A stretch of DNA of 64,000 nucleotides from Mesobacillus subterraneus (GCF_003937825.1 NZ_RSFW01000006.1:1-64000); one strand, 5' to 3'. Shown: positions 1 through 9,363, counted from the stretch's first letter. Numbers and translations are program-made. The notes: generated by a model not told the origin, from the letters alone.

Positions 1-140
1 TCGTGTGCGATTTAATCGTAACAGATTCAATAGCTACTTGCAAAAATAACACATGACACAAAACAGACACAACATACCCTGCCCTACCCTGCCCCTTTTG
101 CCCGCCCTTCTGTATATAGACAGTGAAAGGGTGGTGCAAA
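1..140. other. leader region with short direct repeats
   Basis: No gene is seen. The stretch holds two adjacent TACCCTGCCC-like units near 76-95 and a strong ribosome binding site (AAAGGGTGG) just before the first gene. The 5' neighbour lies outside the window, so promoter assignment is not possible. Confidence 0.4.
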
Positions 141-977
141 ATGATGACAATCAGATCTGGGGTCATTGAAAATTTTGAAGGGTATTCACAGTTCATTTCG
201 CTGGAGGAATTCAATACGCATTTGGAGATGTGGCTATCGCTGCATAAGCATGATTTTACAAAAGGTGAGGTAGTCGGTTTGAAGCGGCTGGCTCGTTTTG
301 CTGCGAAAATACCAGGTGTAAGCAACGCTAAAATCGGTACTGTGCTAAAAGCGATTCATGAGGAGTACAACGAGCTGGGCATCTCCCGCTCTACTTTTAA
401 AAGAATGATCATGAAGGCAAGCGGTCTTGGCATTTTCACGGTGCATGAAACAGAACGAAAGAACGGCTCACAGTCCAGCAATCTCTATGTATTCAATCGG
501 TTTCACCAAAATGAGCCACCGAAAAGGGAAATACTGAACCACCATAATAAAACTATCATTCCTTCTAAAACAAACATTATAAAGAATAATAAACGTGAAG
601 ATATGGCTACTGGTTCAACAAATTTTGAAGAAGCACCTGAAGACCATCTGTTTGTCAGCGACAGGATTCCAAAGCCATTCGTACAGTTAGCGAAATACTT
701 CTTTCCTGACGCAAAAGCCATTGAGGAATTCTGGAGAATGACGATCATTTCTGCCTATAAAAACAACCAGGAAACGAACCAGGACGCGATGCTGGCCGTC
801 TCCCTGGATTCTTTTAAACAGCTTGTCCGCAAGCTTAAGTCAATGGTAGCTGTCAAAAATCCGATCGCGTATTATACAGGTATTCTAAATAAGAAGTTCC
901 AGGAGCTTTATTTTAGCCAGTTATTTGAAATGGGCTTCTGTACACGCCCTGAAAATGCAGACATGCTAATGGAATAA
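141..977 (+). CDS. winged-helix domain protein of unknown function
   Basis: About 278 residues and cytosolic, with no signal peptide or membrane segment. Residues roughly 50-125 look like a replication-type winged helix: a helix around IGTVLKAIHEEYNELG, a recognition helix around SRSTFKRMIMKA, then a short beta wing ending in a serine/asparagine turn. A polar linker follows (about 130-170), then a second helical domain. The architecture recalls plasmid and phage replication-initiator or primosome-type wHTH proteins of Bacillus, but no specific family can be named. I chose the ATG at 141 because AAAGGGTGG lies 7-8 bases upstream; an earlier in-frame ATG at 123 has no such site. Confidence 0.7.
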   Translation: MMTIRSGVIENFEGYSQFISLEEFNTHLEMWLSLHKHDFTKGEVVGLKRLARFAAKIPGVSNAKIGTVLKAIHEEYNELGISRSTFKRMIMKASGLGIFTVHETERKNGSQSSNLYVFNRFHQNEPPKREILNHHNKTIIPSKTNIIKNNKREDMATGSTNFEEAPEDHLFVSDRIPKPFVQLAKYFFPDAKAIEEFWRMTIISAYKNNQETNQDAMLAVSLDSFKQLVRKLKSMVAVKNPIAYYTGILNKKFQELYFSQLFEMGFCTRPENADMLME

Positions 978-1028
978 AATTGTACATTCTTCACACCCTA
1001 ACTCTAAAAAGATTAGGGAGGATTACAA

Positions 1029-2024
1029 ATGCCTGAGAAAGCTCCGATCACATCATCCGAATTAGCAACGTTATGGCTCACCTATCAGGAAAAGACGATG
1101 AAACTGCGCATTCTGGAATACTTTATCGAGAAGGCGGATGACACTGAAGCCAGGGACATTATGACTAGCTTACATGTTGAAATTGAAGGTTTCGTCGGCA
1201 AGATCGTGGAAATCTTTGAACAGGAAGGTGCTGTCGTTCCTGCTGGATATTCAGCACAGGATGTAAACAAGGAAGTCCCGAAATTATACGATAACGGCTT
1301 TGATATCATGTTTGTCCGCTTATTAGCAGAAATCAGTATGGGTTTGCATGCTTTGAATTTAACAATGACATTCCGGGATGACATCAATATCTTATTAACT
1401 GACTTCACGGCCCTTTCCCAGAAGTATTTCAGGATTTGTTCGCAATATTTACTTGAAAAAGGACTCCTGGTTCGCACACCTTATGTTTCGATGCCAAAAA
1501 CAGTGGAGTTCGTTAAGGACAATGAATATTTAGGCGGTCTCGCCATCAATCCGTTTAACCAGAAAAGGACACTGAATACGGTAGAGGTAGCCCATCTGCA
1601 TAAGGGGATGGAGTCGAACCTTACTGGCTTGCAAATGATTTTAGGCTTCGCGCAGAGTGCCCATGACCAAGAAGTTAAGAAGTTCTTCTATGAAGGTGCG
1701 GAGCTTGCAAAAGGGATCATAAAAGAAATAAGTGAATTAATGATTCAGGATAGCCTCCCGATTCCCCAAACACCTGGAGGAAATGTTACTGAATCAACCC
1801 TGGCTCCATTTTCAGATAAGCTGATGATGTATTGTACCAGTCTATTTTGCAGCTTTTCACTGGGCAGCAACTCACTCGGAACAGCTTTCAGTCTACGGAA
1901 TGATCTGCCTTTAAAAATGACCATCTTTACAAAGGATGTATTTGAGTATGCTCATAAAGGTGCGAAAATCCTGATTAAAAATGGCTGGATGGAAGAGCCC
2001 CCGCAAGTGGCCGAACATAAATAA
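1029..2024 (+). CDS. DUF3231 family protein
   Basis: 331 residues made of two similar helical halves, each a four-helix ferritin/CotF-like unit, as in the tandem DUF3231 proteins of Bacillus. The first unit begins TSSELATLWLTYQEKTM and the second begins after the HKGMESNLTGLQMILGFA segment. Family members are found in spore-formers and some are sporulation-associated; the biochemical role is not known. It has a good AGGGAGG site before ATG 1029 and sits 51 bases after the previous gene in the same direction, so the two may be cotranscribed. Confidence 0.85.
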   Translation: MPEKAPITSSELATLWLTYQEKTMKLRILEYFIEKADDTEARDIMTSLHVEIEGFVGKIVEIFEQEGAVVPAGYSAQDVNKEVPKLYDNGFDIMFVRLLAEISMGLHALNLTMTFRDDINILLTDFTALSQKYFRICSQYLLEKGLLVRTPYVSMPKTVEFVKDNEYLGGLAINPFNQKRTLNTVEVAHLHKGMESNLTGLQMILGFAQSAHDQEVKKFFYEGAELAKGIIKEISELMIQDSLPIPQTPGGNVTESTLAPFSDKLMMYCTSLFCSFSLGSNSLGTAFSLRNDLPLKMTIFTKDVFEYAHKGAKILIKNGWMEEPPQVAEHK

Positions 2025-2202
2025 ATGGTGTAAAGCCGGTATAATCCGTTTTTTTGGGTCTCTCCTTCTCACTCAAAAGCAACTCGCTTTCCTGCTCGAT
2101 GGTTTTTAATTTTCTGTGTTTGGACGAAATCTCAATTTTCGCCCCCTAATTCCCAATAAACTGGTATACTTGTTTTGGGAAAATATAAGGGGGAAAGAAA
2201 AA

Positions 2203-3393
2203 ATGAGAATCATCAAGCTTATACTTATGGTCGCAGTGCTTTTGCTGATGTTGATCCTTTCAATAGCTGCACCAATCGCTTTGATCGGTGTCGCGATTTT
2301 TGCTGTCGGCATGTGGCTGTCAAACCAAAAATATAAAGGCAAGAGCTATAAAGAGAAGCCATGGATGTTCCTGACAGCCGGATTCATCACGACCTTTGTC
2401 TTGTTCGGCATTTTCGTTGAGGACGTTCCAGAAGACACAGCCTCAGACGTAAAAACAGAGCAGCAAGCCAAAAAAGAAGCTGAAAAAATCAAGAACGAGC
2501 AAATAGAGAAAGAGAAGAAAGAAAAAGAATTAGCTGAGCAAAAAGCCAAAGAGGAAGCTGAAGAAAAGGCGAAATTAGAGGCTGAGGAAAAAGCAAAGGC
2601 TGAGGCTGAGGCGAAGGCGAAAGCTGAAGAAGAGGCAAAAGCGAAAGCCGAAGCGGAACAAAAAGCATCAGAAGAAGCGCTTATTTCCAGCCTTGGACTT
2701 GAATCGGTAACGGTTGGCCGTGTCGTCGATGGCGATACGATTGAAACAACAGATGGCCGTAAAATCCGTCTGATCGGGGTGAACACACCTGAATCTACTA
2801 CGCGAAAAGAAACGTATGGCAAGGAAGCCAGCAACTACACTACTTCCAAGCTCAACGGCAAGAAAGTCTGGATGCAAAAAGACGTCAGCGACACTGACCG
2901 CTACGACCGTCAGCTGCGCATCATCTGGCTGGCAATCCCGACAGATGACATGAACGAAAGCGAAATCCGATCCAAGATGTTCAATGCTGAATTGGTGCTG
3001 AATGGCTATGCCGAACCATCCACCTTCCCGCCTGACGTAAAATACAGCGAATACTTCACAAAATTCGCAAGAGAAGCGCGCGAAGCAGGCACCGGTCTCT
3101 GGGCATTCGGCGTAAACGGAACAACAAAAGGCGATCTCGATCCAAAAGAGACCGCCCAAAAACCGGCTTCAACAAGCACCAGCAAACCAGCAAGCACCAC
3201 AACAAGCAAACCAGCAGCTAGCACATCACAACCAGCACCAAGCACATCCGCACCAGCAAGCAGCGGACAAACAGAAAACTTCGCAAACTGCACAGAACTA
3301 AGAAAAGTATATCCAAACGGAGTTCCATCCACCCACCCGGCGTACCAGTCCAAGATGGACCGGGATAAGGATAACTTTGCTTGTGAGAGATGA
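2203..3393 (+). CDS. membrane-anchored thermonuclease with Excalibur domain
   Basis: About 396 residues from ATG 2203, which follows AAGGGGGAAAG; an upstream in-frame ATG at 2116 lacks a site. Order of parts: two hydrophobic segments (about residues 3-40 and 55-75), a long charged Lys/Glu/Ala coiled coil, a staphylococcal-nuclease domain with VDGDTI, RLIGVNTPE and DRYDRQLR motifs that supply the catalytic Asp, Glu and Arg residues, a Thr/Ser/Pro/Ala linker, and a C-terminal Excalibur calcium-binding domain (FANCTELRK, DRDKDNFACE). It probably degrades nucleic acid outside the membrane. A related Excalibur tail survives as a relic near 39.3 kb. Confidence 0.92.
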   Translation: MRIIKLILMVAVLLLMLILSIAAPIALIGVAIFAVGMWLSNQKYKGKSYKEKPWMFLTAGFITTFVLFGIFVEDVPEDTASDVKTEQQAKKEAEKIKNEQIEKEKKEKELAEQKAKEEAEEKAKLEAEEKAKAEAEAKAKAEEEAKAKAEAEQKASEEALISSLGLESVTVGRVVDGDTIETTDGRKIRLIGVNTPESTTRKETYGKEASNYTTSKLNGKKVWMQKDVSDTDRYDRQLRIIWLAIPTDDMNESEIRSKMFNAELVLNGYAEPSTFPPDVKYSEYFTKFAREAREAGTGLWAFGVNGTTKGDLDPKETAQKPASTSTSKPASTTTSKPAASTSQPAPSTSAPASSGQTENFANCTELRKVYPNGVPSTHPAYQSKMDRDKDNFACER

Positions 3394-3398
3394 TGAAA

Positions 3399-3426
3399 AG
3401 AGCCTGTTATGTGCAGGCTCTTTTTT
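3399..3426 (+). terminator. rho-independent terminator of the thermonuclease gene
   Basis: Stem AGAGCCTG/CAGGCTCT with a seven-base loop followed by TTTTTT, six bases after the stop codon. Confidence 0.9.
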
Positions 3427-3531
3427 GTCTAGTTAGATGCTTAATTTCCCTGTTATTTGTATTTGATAGAATTACATCTATTACTAATAACCACTGCAGA
3501 ACTACTTGATTCAGCTGGATCCCAAATAAAA

Positions 3532-3562
3532 AAGCAGTATAGCCATTAAAGCCATACTGCTT
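3532..3562 (-). terminator. rho-independent terminator of the LVIVD gene
   Basis: On the minus strand AGCAGTATGGC pairs with GCTATACTGCT and is followed by TTTTTT, directly downstream of the stop at 3571. Confidence 0.88.
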
Positions 3563-3570
3563 CTCCCACT

Positions 3571-4968
3571 TTATCTCAATCCGCTTCCAACCTTCTGAAG
3601 AACCTTCAATCCCTGACCCATATCTGAAGCAAGGATATAATTCCGGTCTACGAATACTCCCCAAACATTTGCCTTATCGGATACATAAGAACCGACTTCA
3701 ACTGGGTTGCTTGGATCGGTAAGGTCGACCATTCGGATACCATCTGAGTAATGAGACAGGTAAAGGGTGTTTCCTCTAACTTTTGGATCGTGAACTGTAT
3801 AGGTTCCTGGCTGTCTTTCGCCTGCCTTAATTTGGACAGCTGAATTTAACGTACGGAATGTGCTGAGCAAGACCGGGTTGCTCTTATCCTTAATATCATA
3901 AACCCTGACATAGCCCCATCCTCTTTCGAATGCTGGATCATGTGGATCAGGATTGAATACTTCCCTTGTTTCGATGAGAATATTTCCTCCATGGGCAAGT
4001 GCTGCTGAATGAGCCGCTCCCTGGACATCGCGTTCGAATTTGGTACGGCCAACAAATTTTGGATTTGCTGGATCTTCAATATTTAAAATGATCGTTCCCA
4101 AATCCCAATAAGACAGATACGCATATTTACCGGTTTCGTCAGCAATTACACTATGAAGGAATGCAGTCCGGGAGGCTCCTGTTTCATCCTTATATGTATA
4201 ATTGCCATCAAAGGCACCCCCTACCTCAGTTGGGTCCCAATTGGCCAAATCTTTCGGCTGAGATGGATCCGTTACATCCACAATGGAGAAATCATTCACT
4301 TCTACTCCCTGCTCTTTATATCTTGCGGCTTGATAGTTGGTTGCGAGCAGCAACAAACGATTGTTTTGTTTAGTCAGCCAGAATTCATGCGTACCAGTCG
4401 GCAGCTCTGAAGGAGTTTTCCAGAAACCTAATTTCTTTGGTGAGGCAGGGTTTGTCACATCATAAAAGACTACACCGCCATTTGGAGAAGTTTCCCCTTC
4501 ATAGCCATATCGTTCCTTATCAACCCTTTGAACACTGATTGCAGCAATATCTCCTTTGAAAGATGGAGTACTGACAGATTGTACAATGACTTTCTCCTGC
4601 CAGGTTCCCGGAATATCATTTCCGATGACAGCTACTTCCTTAGGATTAGCCGGGTCCTTCAAGTCAAAAATCCTGACACCCTCGTTTGTCATCTGTCCCC
4701 TGTGGGTACCAAGATAGGCAAATCCTTTATGGGCAAAAACGTCAGCAGTGGTCGCCGGAGATCCCTTCAATTCCTTTAAAGACACGGCAGCTGTTTCCTG
4801 CAAATTCATGAAGTTTTTGGTGCCTTTCACAAGAGGAATTCCCCCAAACGTGGAAGCCCCAGCTTCAATATAACTCTTCTGCCCATCCTCGCAGGCCCAG
4901 GCAATACTTGTTCCTGCCAGAGTAATAGCAAGAGTTCCGGCAAGAACTTTTGACGATAATTTAAACAT
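3571..4968 (-). CDS. exported LVIVD repeat (beta-propeller) protein
   Basis: 465 residues. An N-terminal signal peptide is clear: Lys, a hydrophobic core to about residue 22, then a likely cleavage after TSIAWA. The rest is a series of roughly 50-residue repeats with the pattern xxxFDxxDPxNPKxVxxxG, seen for example at VRIFDLKDPANPKEV, VVFYDVTNPASPKKL, FSIVDVTDPSQPKDL and IRMVDLTDPSNPVEV. This is the LVIVD repeat, predicted to fold as an extracellular beta-propeller. The ligand is unknown. AAAGGAGG precedes the start and a strong terminator follows, so it is probably a single-gene unit. Confidence 0.88.
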   Translation of the reverse strand: MFKLSSKVLAGTLAITLAGTSIAWACEDGQKSYIEAGASTFGGIPLVKGTKNFMNLQETAAVSLKELKGSPATTADVFAHKGFAYLGTHRGQMTNEGVRIFDLKDPANPKEVAVIGNDIPGTWQEKVIVQSVSTPSFKGDIAAISVQRVDKERYGYEGETSPNGGVVFYDVTNPASPKKLGFWKTPSELPTGTHEFWLTKQNNRLLLLATNYQAARYKEQGVEVNDFSIVDVTDPSQPKDLANWDPTEVGGAFDGNYTYKDETGASRTAFLHSVIADETGKYAYLSYWDLGTIILNIEDPANPKFVGRTKFERDVQGAAHSAALAHGGNILIETREVFNPDPHDPAFERGWGYVRVYDIKDKSNPVLLSTFRTLNSAVQIKAGERQPGTYTVHDPKVRGNTLYLSHYSDGIRMVDLTDPSNPVEVGSYVSDKANVWGVFVDRNYILASDMGQGLKVLQKVGSGLR

Positions 4969-5213
4969 AGTAAAAACCTCCTTTTCTTATCTATTTACTA
5001 AGAATATAGTAGAATTAGAGGCTGGAAAAGTTTACAAAGAACTAATTTGATTATTTTGTAAAATTAGGAAACCTCTCCTAAAAATCGATTTAATGAACTT
5101 TAAACAATTCAATTTGACTTATTTTTATTGGGAAATTTGAAAACTAGTTTTTAGCTATGTCGTTTAACGGTTATTCACCTCAATTAGTAATTCGTCGCCT
5201 ATAACAGATTCTA
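4969..5213. other. AT-rich intergenic region
   Basis: Carries the presumed minus-strand promoter of the LVIVD gene (a TACTATATT -10-like element lies close upstream of its ribosome site). No gene or clear terminator for the TPR gene was recognised here. Confidence 0.4.
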
Positions 5214-6173
5214 TTAGTACTCCCCCGGCAGAACTTCATCCCCTCTGCATAAAATGCATGAACTGAATCCTTCCACCAATTTAAAAGCAACCACTTGCCT
5301 GTTGGTATCAGGATTAACTACTCGAGTAGAATCGATGATTTGGTTCCATACGGGGATACTCCTGGAGAGTCGGCTGATAATTTGACGGATATAGTCTTCG
5401 TTAACTTCCATTTCACTCCACAGCTGGATTTTGACTTTTATGTCACGGTATGTCAAAGGGATATCAGTCGATAAAAAGGCATAGAACATGTAAAATGCAA
5501 CAGGGTTCAAATCATAATTCAAACCACCAGGAAGAATCAATTCTCTTCCTTTGTCGGAGATTTTCAATAATACTTGTTTACCCTCTGGGTGGTATGTCCC
5601 AAATTCTATATCATTTATCCTTGTCTCTACCCCATCCTCAATTTTTTTATAAAACATCCTTTCAAAAATACCCTCGTCTAATACAAGTACTTCTTTCCGA
5701 TACTTTTCTATCCTTTCCTGCTCTAGGTCGGAGTAGAAGTTCTCTTCAATACTTTGTACTTCCTGAATCGATTCCTTTGCAATTCTGATCCCGCAATTCA
5801 CCAAAAACATATTGGCCAGCAGAGCTTGTGTATCATTTAAGCCTTCAGTTTCGGATCCGTCGAGTGCCCGTTCAAAATGAAGAATGGCTCTGGCAAACTC
5901 CTTATTACGATAAAATAAATAACCTAGCCGATAGTTCGCTACAGGATGGTCAACCTGGATACGAACAGCTTTTTGGAGATATTTCATAGCAATGTACGGA
6001 TCGGGCTTTTCCGCCATTTTGAAGTATTCAGCCTGGGAAACATAGAGCTTAACCAGTTTGCCCTCAATGATGCGCTGCTTATCACGATCCCTGTTATTCC
6101 TGGCTTTTGTTAATTCATCTCTTAGCCTTCTTTCCTCATCTGCAGGATACAAATCCCTTTCTCTTATCTCCAC
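5214..6173 (-). CDS. tetratricopeptide repeat protein
   Basis: 319 residues, cytosolic. Residues about 55-140 contain TPR-like helix pairs (DPYIAMKYLQKAVRIQ, ANYRLGYLFYRNKEFARAI) with typical Ala, Tyr and Pro spacing. The C-terminal part (about 185-300) looks like a winged-helix or SARP-type module (YRDIKVKIQLW, YIRQIISRLSR), so a regulatory or adaptor role is possible but is an inference. It is divergent from the peptidase gene at 6295, with about 120 bases between them. Confidence 0.7.
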   Translation of the reverse strand: MEIRERDLYPADEERRLRDELTKARNNRDRDKQRIIEGKLVKLYVSQAEYFKMAEKPDPYIAMKYLQKAVRIQVDHPVANYRLGYLFYRNKEFARAILHFERALDGSETEGLNDTQALLANMFLVNCGIRIAKESIQEVQSIEENFYSDLEQERIEKYRKEVLVLDEGIFERMFYKKIEDGVETRINDIEFGTYHPEGKQVLLKISDKGRELILPGGLNYDLNPVAFYMFYAFLSTDIPLTYRDIKVKIQLWSEMEVNEDYIRQIISRLSRSIPVWNQIIDSTRVVNPDTNRQVVAFKLVEGFSSCILCRGDEVLPGEY

Positions 6174-6294
6174 AGTGAATCACCTCAATAAAAGTTTCAA
6201 CTTCCTTCCCCAAAATCCCTCTTTTTGTACTGTGACACCGAGTCACGACACTCTTGCTAAAATTAGCTTACCAAAACAAAGGGAGATGATTTAG

Positions 6295-7578
6295 ATGGAA
6301 AACAACATTTTATTAGCAAGACACGGTTTACAAAAGGAAGATTGCATTACTTCACCTCGAGGGAATGCTGCACAATTGTTGTTCAGACTGACTCCTGGCT
6401 CATTAGAAAATGATTTATCATTGGTGAAAGGTATAAACGAGGCTAGCCAAGAAATAAACTCACCTGGACCTGGTATGTTGATTGATCCCATTAAAGGTGA
6501 TTTGCCACTATCTGATATAGACCCTTACATTCGTGGTGCAGTTCGCTGGCTGAACGAGTTAGGAATTTATACTTTTGGTTCTTGTGATGGGCACGGAAAA
6601 AGGTCTGCATTCATTTTCTTAAAGAAATATCCAAACAGCAAACAAATTGAACTAATTAAAGCGGCAGTCCCAGCTAGTATAAAATGCAGGATTGAAGGTA
6701 AGAATTTCCGCCTTGCCTATGCGCAAGAAAACCAGAGGGTACTTCTGGAGTTCGCTGAAAATTTATATCAAGTCTATAAGAATCCTGGTTACCTAAAGAA
6801 TCTTCAAGCAGAAAACTTTAAGTCTTCTTTAATAGAGTTGCTCAATATTCCCGGTGTAAGCACAGATGAAAGAGCCGTTCGCTTAAGTTTAAGGAATAAG
6901 GTAAACCGCCTGCTTGACCACTCCTTCATTGATAGAAAAGGAAACTTGCTTGGTTTTATGGAATGCGGTACCGGTCCAACCATCCTCCTTTCAGCCCATA
7001 TGGATACTGTTGAAGAGATTGTTGCTGGCCGCAAAATCATAGAGGAAGGCACCAATTTAAGAAGCTCTGAAGGAATCCTGGGAGCAGATGACCGCGCGGG
7101 AATTGCTGCAATCCTTTCTATACTAAAAAGAATCCGTAAGACCTCTTTCAACGGCACAATTAAGGTCGCTTTTACAGTAGAAGAAGAAATTGGCTGCCGC
7201 GGATCACGTGAAATCGACAAGGATTTTCTAGAAGATGTAGATGCAGCAATCGTAATAGACCGCAGAGGAAAAAGAGATATTGTCACTTCAAATGGAGGGT
7301 TCTCCTTCTGTCCTGAAGAATTCGGTATGCTCTTTGAACAAGCAGGAAGACTAGCTGGCATGGAGGATTGGCGAATCACACCAGGAGGGTTAAGTGATGC
7401 CAAAGTTTTTGCACAACACGCAATTCCTTCTGTTAATCTTTCAGCTGGGTATCAAAATGAGCATACTGATTTTGAAACAGTTGACTATTTGGCTACGTTT
7501 GAGACAATTCTTTTGGTGGAAGCATTATTGCATCATAACTTAATTCAAAAGAAATTCACAACCAACTTAGCAATTTAA
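6295..7578 (+). CDS. M20/M25/M40-type metallopeptidase with extra N-terminal domain
   Basis: 427 residues. Residues about 180-420 form a zinc peptidase of the M20 type: SAHMDTV (first metal His and catalytic Asp), GADDRAG (bridging Asp), EEEIGCRG (catalytic and metal Glu), and a late NEHTD. The first ~170 residues are not usual for the family; they contain RGAVRWLNELGIYTFGSCDG and look like a separate alpha/beta domain. The small lid domain also seems reduced. The gene is a single transcription unit between divergent and convergent neighbours. Substrate unknown. Confidence 0.85.
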   Translation: MENNILLARHGLQKEDCITSPRGNAAQLLFRLTPGSLENDLSLVKGINEASQEINSPGPGMLIDPIKGDLPLSDIDPYIRGAVRWLNELGIYTFGSCDGHGKRSAFIFLKKYPNSKQIELIKAAVPASIKCRIEGKNFRLAYAQENQRVLLEFAENLYQVYKNPGYLKNLQAENFKSSLIELLNIPGVSTDERAVRLSLRNKVNRLLDHSFIDRKGNLLGFMECGTGPTILLSAHMDTVEEIVAGRKIIEEGTNLRSSEGILGADDRAGIAAILSILKRIRKTSFNGTIKVAFTVEEEIGCRGSREIDKDFLEDVDAAIVIDRRGKRDIVTSNGGFSFCPEEFGMLFEQAGRLAGMEDWRITPGGLSDAKVFAQHAIPSVNLSAGYQNEHTDFETVDYLATFETILLVEALLHHNLIQKKFTTNLAI

Positions 7579-7630
7579 AAGTTTTTAAAAAAACTATAGC
7601 TTTCATCCTTACACCAGAGGAAAAGAGGAA

Positions 7631-7653
7631 GCACAGAAAAAATTTTTCTGTGC
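7631..7653. terminator. bidirectional terminator between convergent genes
   Basis: Perfect 11-bp stem GCACAGAAAAA/TTTTTCTGTGC, flanked by T-rich sequence on both strands, placed between the peptidase gene (ends 7578) and the minus-strand gene ending at 7660. Confidence 0.8.
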
Positions 7654-7659
7654 TCCTTT

Positions 7660-8142
7660 CTAAAGTTCCTCTGCCCACTTAATGAATTTGGTTTTATTTC
7701 TCTCATACCAATCGTTACAAACGAGATATTTTTCATTGTTGATTGTAATTGGGTTCGCCCAGAAACGGGAATAGCCATTCACCAATCTTTGTTCTAACAG
7801 AGAAGATCCATTTGTTACTTTTTTAAGCAAAGGATAATTGATGTCAAATAGATTTTTGCAGTGTCGTGCGTCCTGCAAAACACGGACCCTATCAGAATTA
7901 AGTAATTGTTTACGAATAATCTTGTCTAAAGTTGTTCTTACCAATTCTCCTACCTTTTTTGAATTATCTAGAGGTGTAGTATGATCGGTAGTTTGTGGTT
8001 TTTCCAAGGTGGTTTGTTCTAACTGCTCATATTCTTTGATCCATTTTTTCATATACTTTATTTTCTTTTCATTTGGGATCCCATCCACCTGTTCCTCTAA
8101 CAATCTATTAAAACTTGTTTTAAAGGTTCTCTTATCCATCAT
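7660..8142 (-). CDS. hypothetical protein in the MazG-fusion operon
   Basis: 160 residues, not recognised. The N-terminal third is helical and basic, then a polar Thr/Pro linker, then a C-terminal domain with aromatic residues (NGYSRFWANPITINNEKYLVC, trimmed: Tyr, Phe and Trp cluster). It starts 14 bases after the MazG-like gene with GGGGCAGGA before ATG 8142 (or the adjacent ATG 8139), so the two are almost surely cotranscribed. Location next to restriction genes suggests a defence-related or nucleotide-related role, which is inference only. Confidence 0.65.
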   Translation of the reverse strand: MMDKRTFKTSFNRLLEEQVDGIPNEKKIKYMKKWIKEYEQLEQTTLEKPQTTDHTTPLDNSKKVGELVRTTLDKIIRKQLLNSDRVRVLQDARHCKNLFDINYPLLKKVTNGSSLLEQRLVNGYSRFWANPITINNEKYLVCNDWYERNKTKFIKWAEEL

Positions 8143-8156
8143 TCCTGCCCCTTGTC

Positions 8157-8999
8157 CTATTCCTCAACATTTATCAAATAAATCTTGTCTTTAAAACCGC
8201 CTCTATCCAATTCCTTTTGCTTTCGAATTTCTTCAATCTCACTAAAAGAATAGCCATGAATTTCTGCTAACGAGTACATTACCTCTAGCAAGTCCGCCAG
8301 TTCTTCCCCTGCTTCTCCCCTGGTAGTACTGTTCTTAAATTCATTCAGTTCTTCTTCCGCTTTATTTTTCAGTTCCTTTATGTATTCCTCATTGGTCAAT
8401 TGCCTGATCGTTAGTGTTTTCCCTGACTCCCTGATGATCTCAGGAATCCGATCTCTAACTAACTTATTATAAACTATTGATTTCCCTGTCTTTGGGCCAT
8501 TAACCCAATCTCTTAAGAAATCCCAATCTCGAACAGTTCCATCCTCATTCAAAACACCAAGGTACGTACCATCTCCCTTTCCTACCTGCCAAATAGCCTG
8601 GGCGGAATTGAGTTTATCAGTGATATTGCTTTTCATTACATATTCAATAAACGCCTGCTTCCCTGGCTTAATGTTTTCAGCAACATAGGCAACCAGGTAG
8701 ATATCCATGCAGCTTGCACCGAAATCTGTGGGTTCACCATTTAAAATATGCTGTTTAATTAGCTTTACCCTGGCTTCTTTGGTAGGAGCATTCATCAGTT
8801 CAAGTTTAATCTTACTAATTTGATAGGCCGTATAACTCCGTTTCTCCCATTGTTTTAATTGATTGAGGTCTCCCTCTGCCATTATTAGTTTATCGATCAT
8901 ATTCTTAAGGTTCGACACTGTAGGGATCACATTGTTATGTATACTTCTGCCTCTCACATTTCTTGGCAATTCAAATTTCCCCTGAGTTAAAGCTGGCAT
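8157..8999 (-). CDS. MazG-like nucleotide pyrophosphohydrolase fused to an unknown N-terminal domain
   Basis: 280 residues. The C-terminal ~105 residues are an all-alpha NTP pyrophosphohydrolase of the phosphoribosyl-ATP-pyrophosphatase/MazG-like kind: YNKLVRDRIPEII, then EEELNEF, then GEELADLLEVMYSLAE, which give the expected Glu and Asp metal ligands. The N-terminal ~170 residues are unknown and contain a helical part (LKQWEKRSYTAYQISKIKLE) and a conserved-looking WDFLRDWVNGP. The stand-alone family is usually about 100 residues, so this is a fusion. It may hydrolyse (d)NTPs; the role near restriction genes is inferred. Confidence 0.8.
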   Translation of the reverse strand: MPALTQGKFELPRNVRGRSIHNNVIPTVSNLKNMIDKLIMAEGDLNQLKQWEKRSYTAYQISKIKLELMNAPTKEARVKLIKQHILNGEPTDFGASCMDIYLVAYVAENIKPGKQAFIEYVMKSNITDKLNSAQAIWQVGKGDGTYLGVLNEDGTVRDWDFLRDWVNGPKTGKSIVYNKLVRDRIPEIIRESGKTLTIRQLTNEEYIKELKNKAEEELNEFKNSTTRGEAGEELADLLEVMYSLAEIHGYSFSEIEEIRKQKELDRGGFKDKIYLINVEE

Positions 9000-9089
9000 T
9001 TCTTTTCCCTCTATTCAGATTATTTTAGTTAAATTATACCATTTAGGGATCGATGGTGATATATTCATAGAAAAAGGGAGGTTTATTAT

Positions 9090-9326
9090 ATGGCAATTAA
9101 GATGTTTGCTGAATTGCTAAAGTATCCTTATGTCGTTGTTTATGATTATGCAACCGGAAATAAACTTCACAGAACCAGCTGTTCCTATGTGACAAAGAAG
9201 AACTTTGATCTGAAAGTCCTCATTAATGCCGAGAAAAATGGATACTATCAGCCAATCGAGATTCTTGATGAAGTGACTGATCCAACTGTGGTGCCTTGTA
9301 AGATATGTAAGCCGGACACAAGGTAA
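9090..9326 (+). CDS. small protein with a possible Cys metal site
   Basis: 78 residues. HRTSCSYV near residue 30 and PCKICKP at the C-terminus give a Cys...Cys-x2-Cys pattern, similar in spacing to Ada-like metal-binding modules, but no family is certain. AGGGAGG lies upstream of ATG 9090. It is the only plus-strand gene in this part of the island and converges on the McrC-like gene. Confidence 0.6.
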   Translation: MAIKMFAELLKYPYVVVYDYATGNKLHRTSCSYVTKKNFDLKVLINAEKNGYYQPIEILDEVTDPTVVPCKICKPDTR

Positions 9327-9337
9327 TACATAAAGAA

Positions 9338-9363
9338 GGCAGACCTGTAACTGATGGTCTGCC
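9338..9363. terminator. bidirectional terminator
   Basis: Stem GGCAGACC/GGTCTGCC with a ten-base loop, placed between the convergent 9090-9326 gene and the McrC-like gene ending at 9375. Confidence 0.78.

Noticed and set aside
2668-3353. Long minus-strand open frames opposite the thermonuclease gene
   Set aside because: They mirror the coding strand; no ribosome sites, and the plus-strand gene has clear domains.
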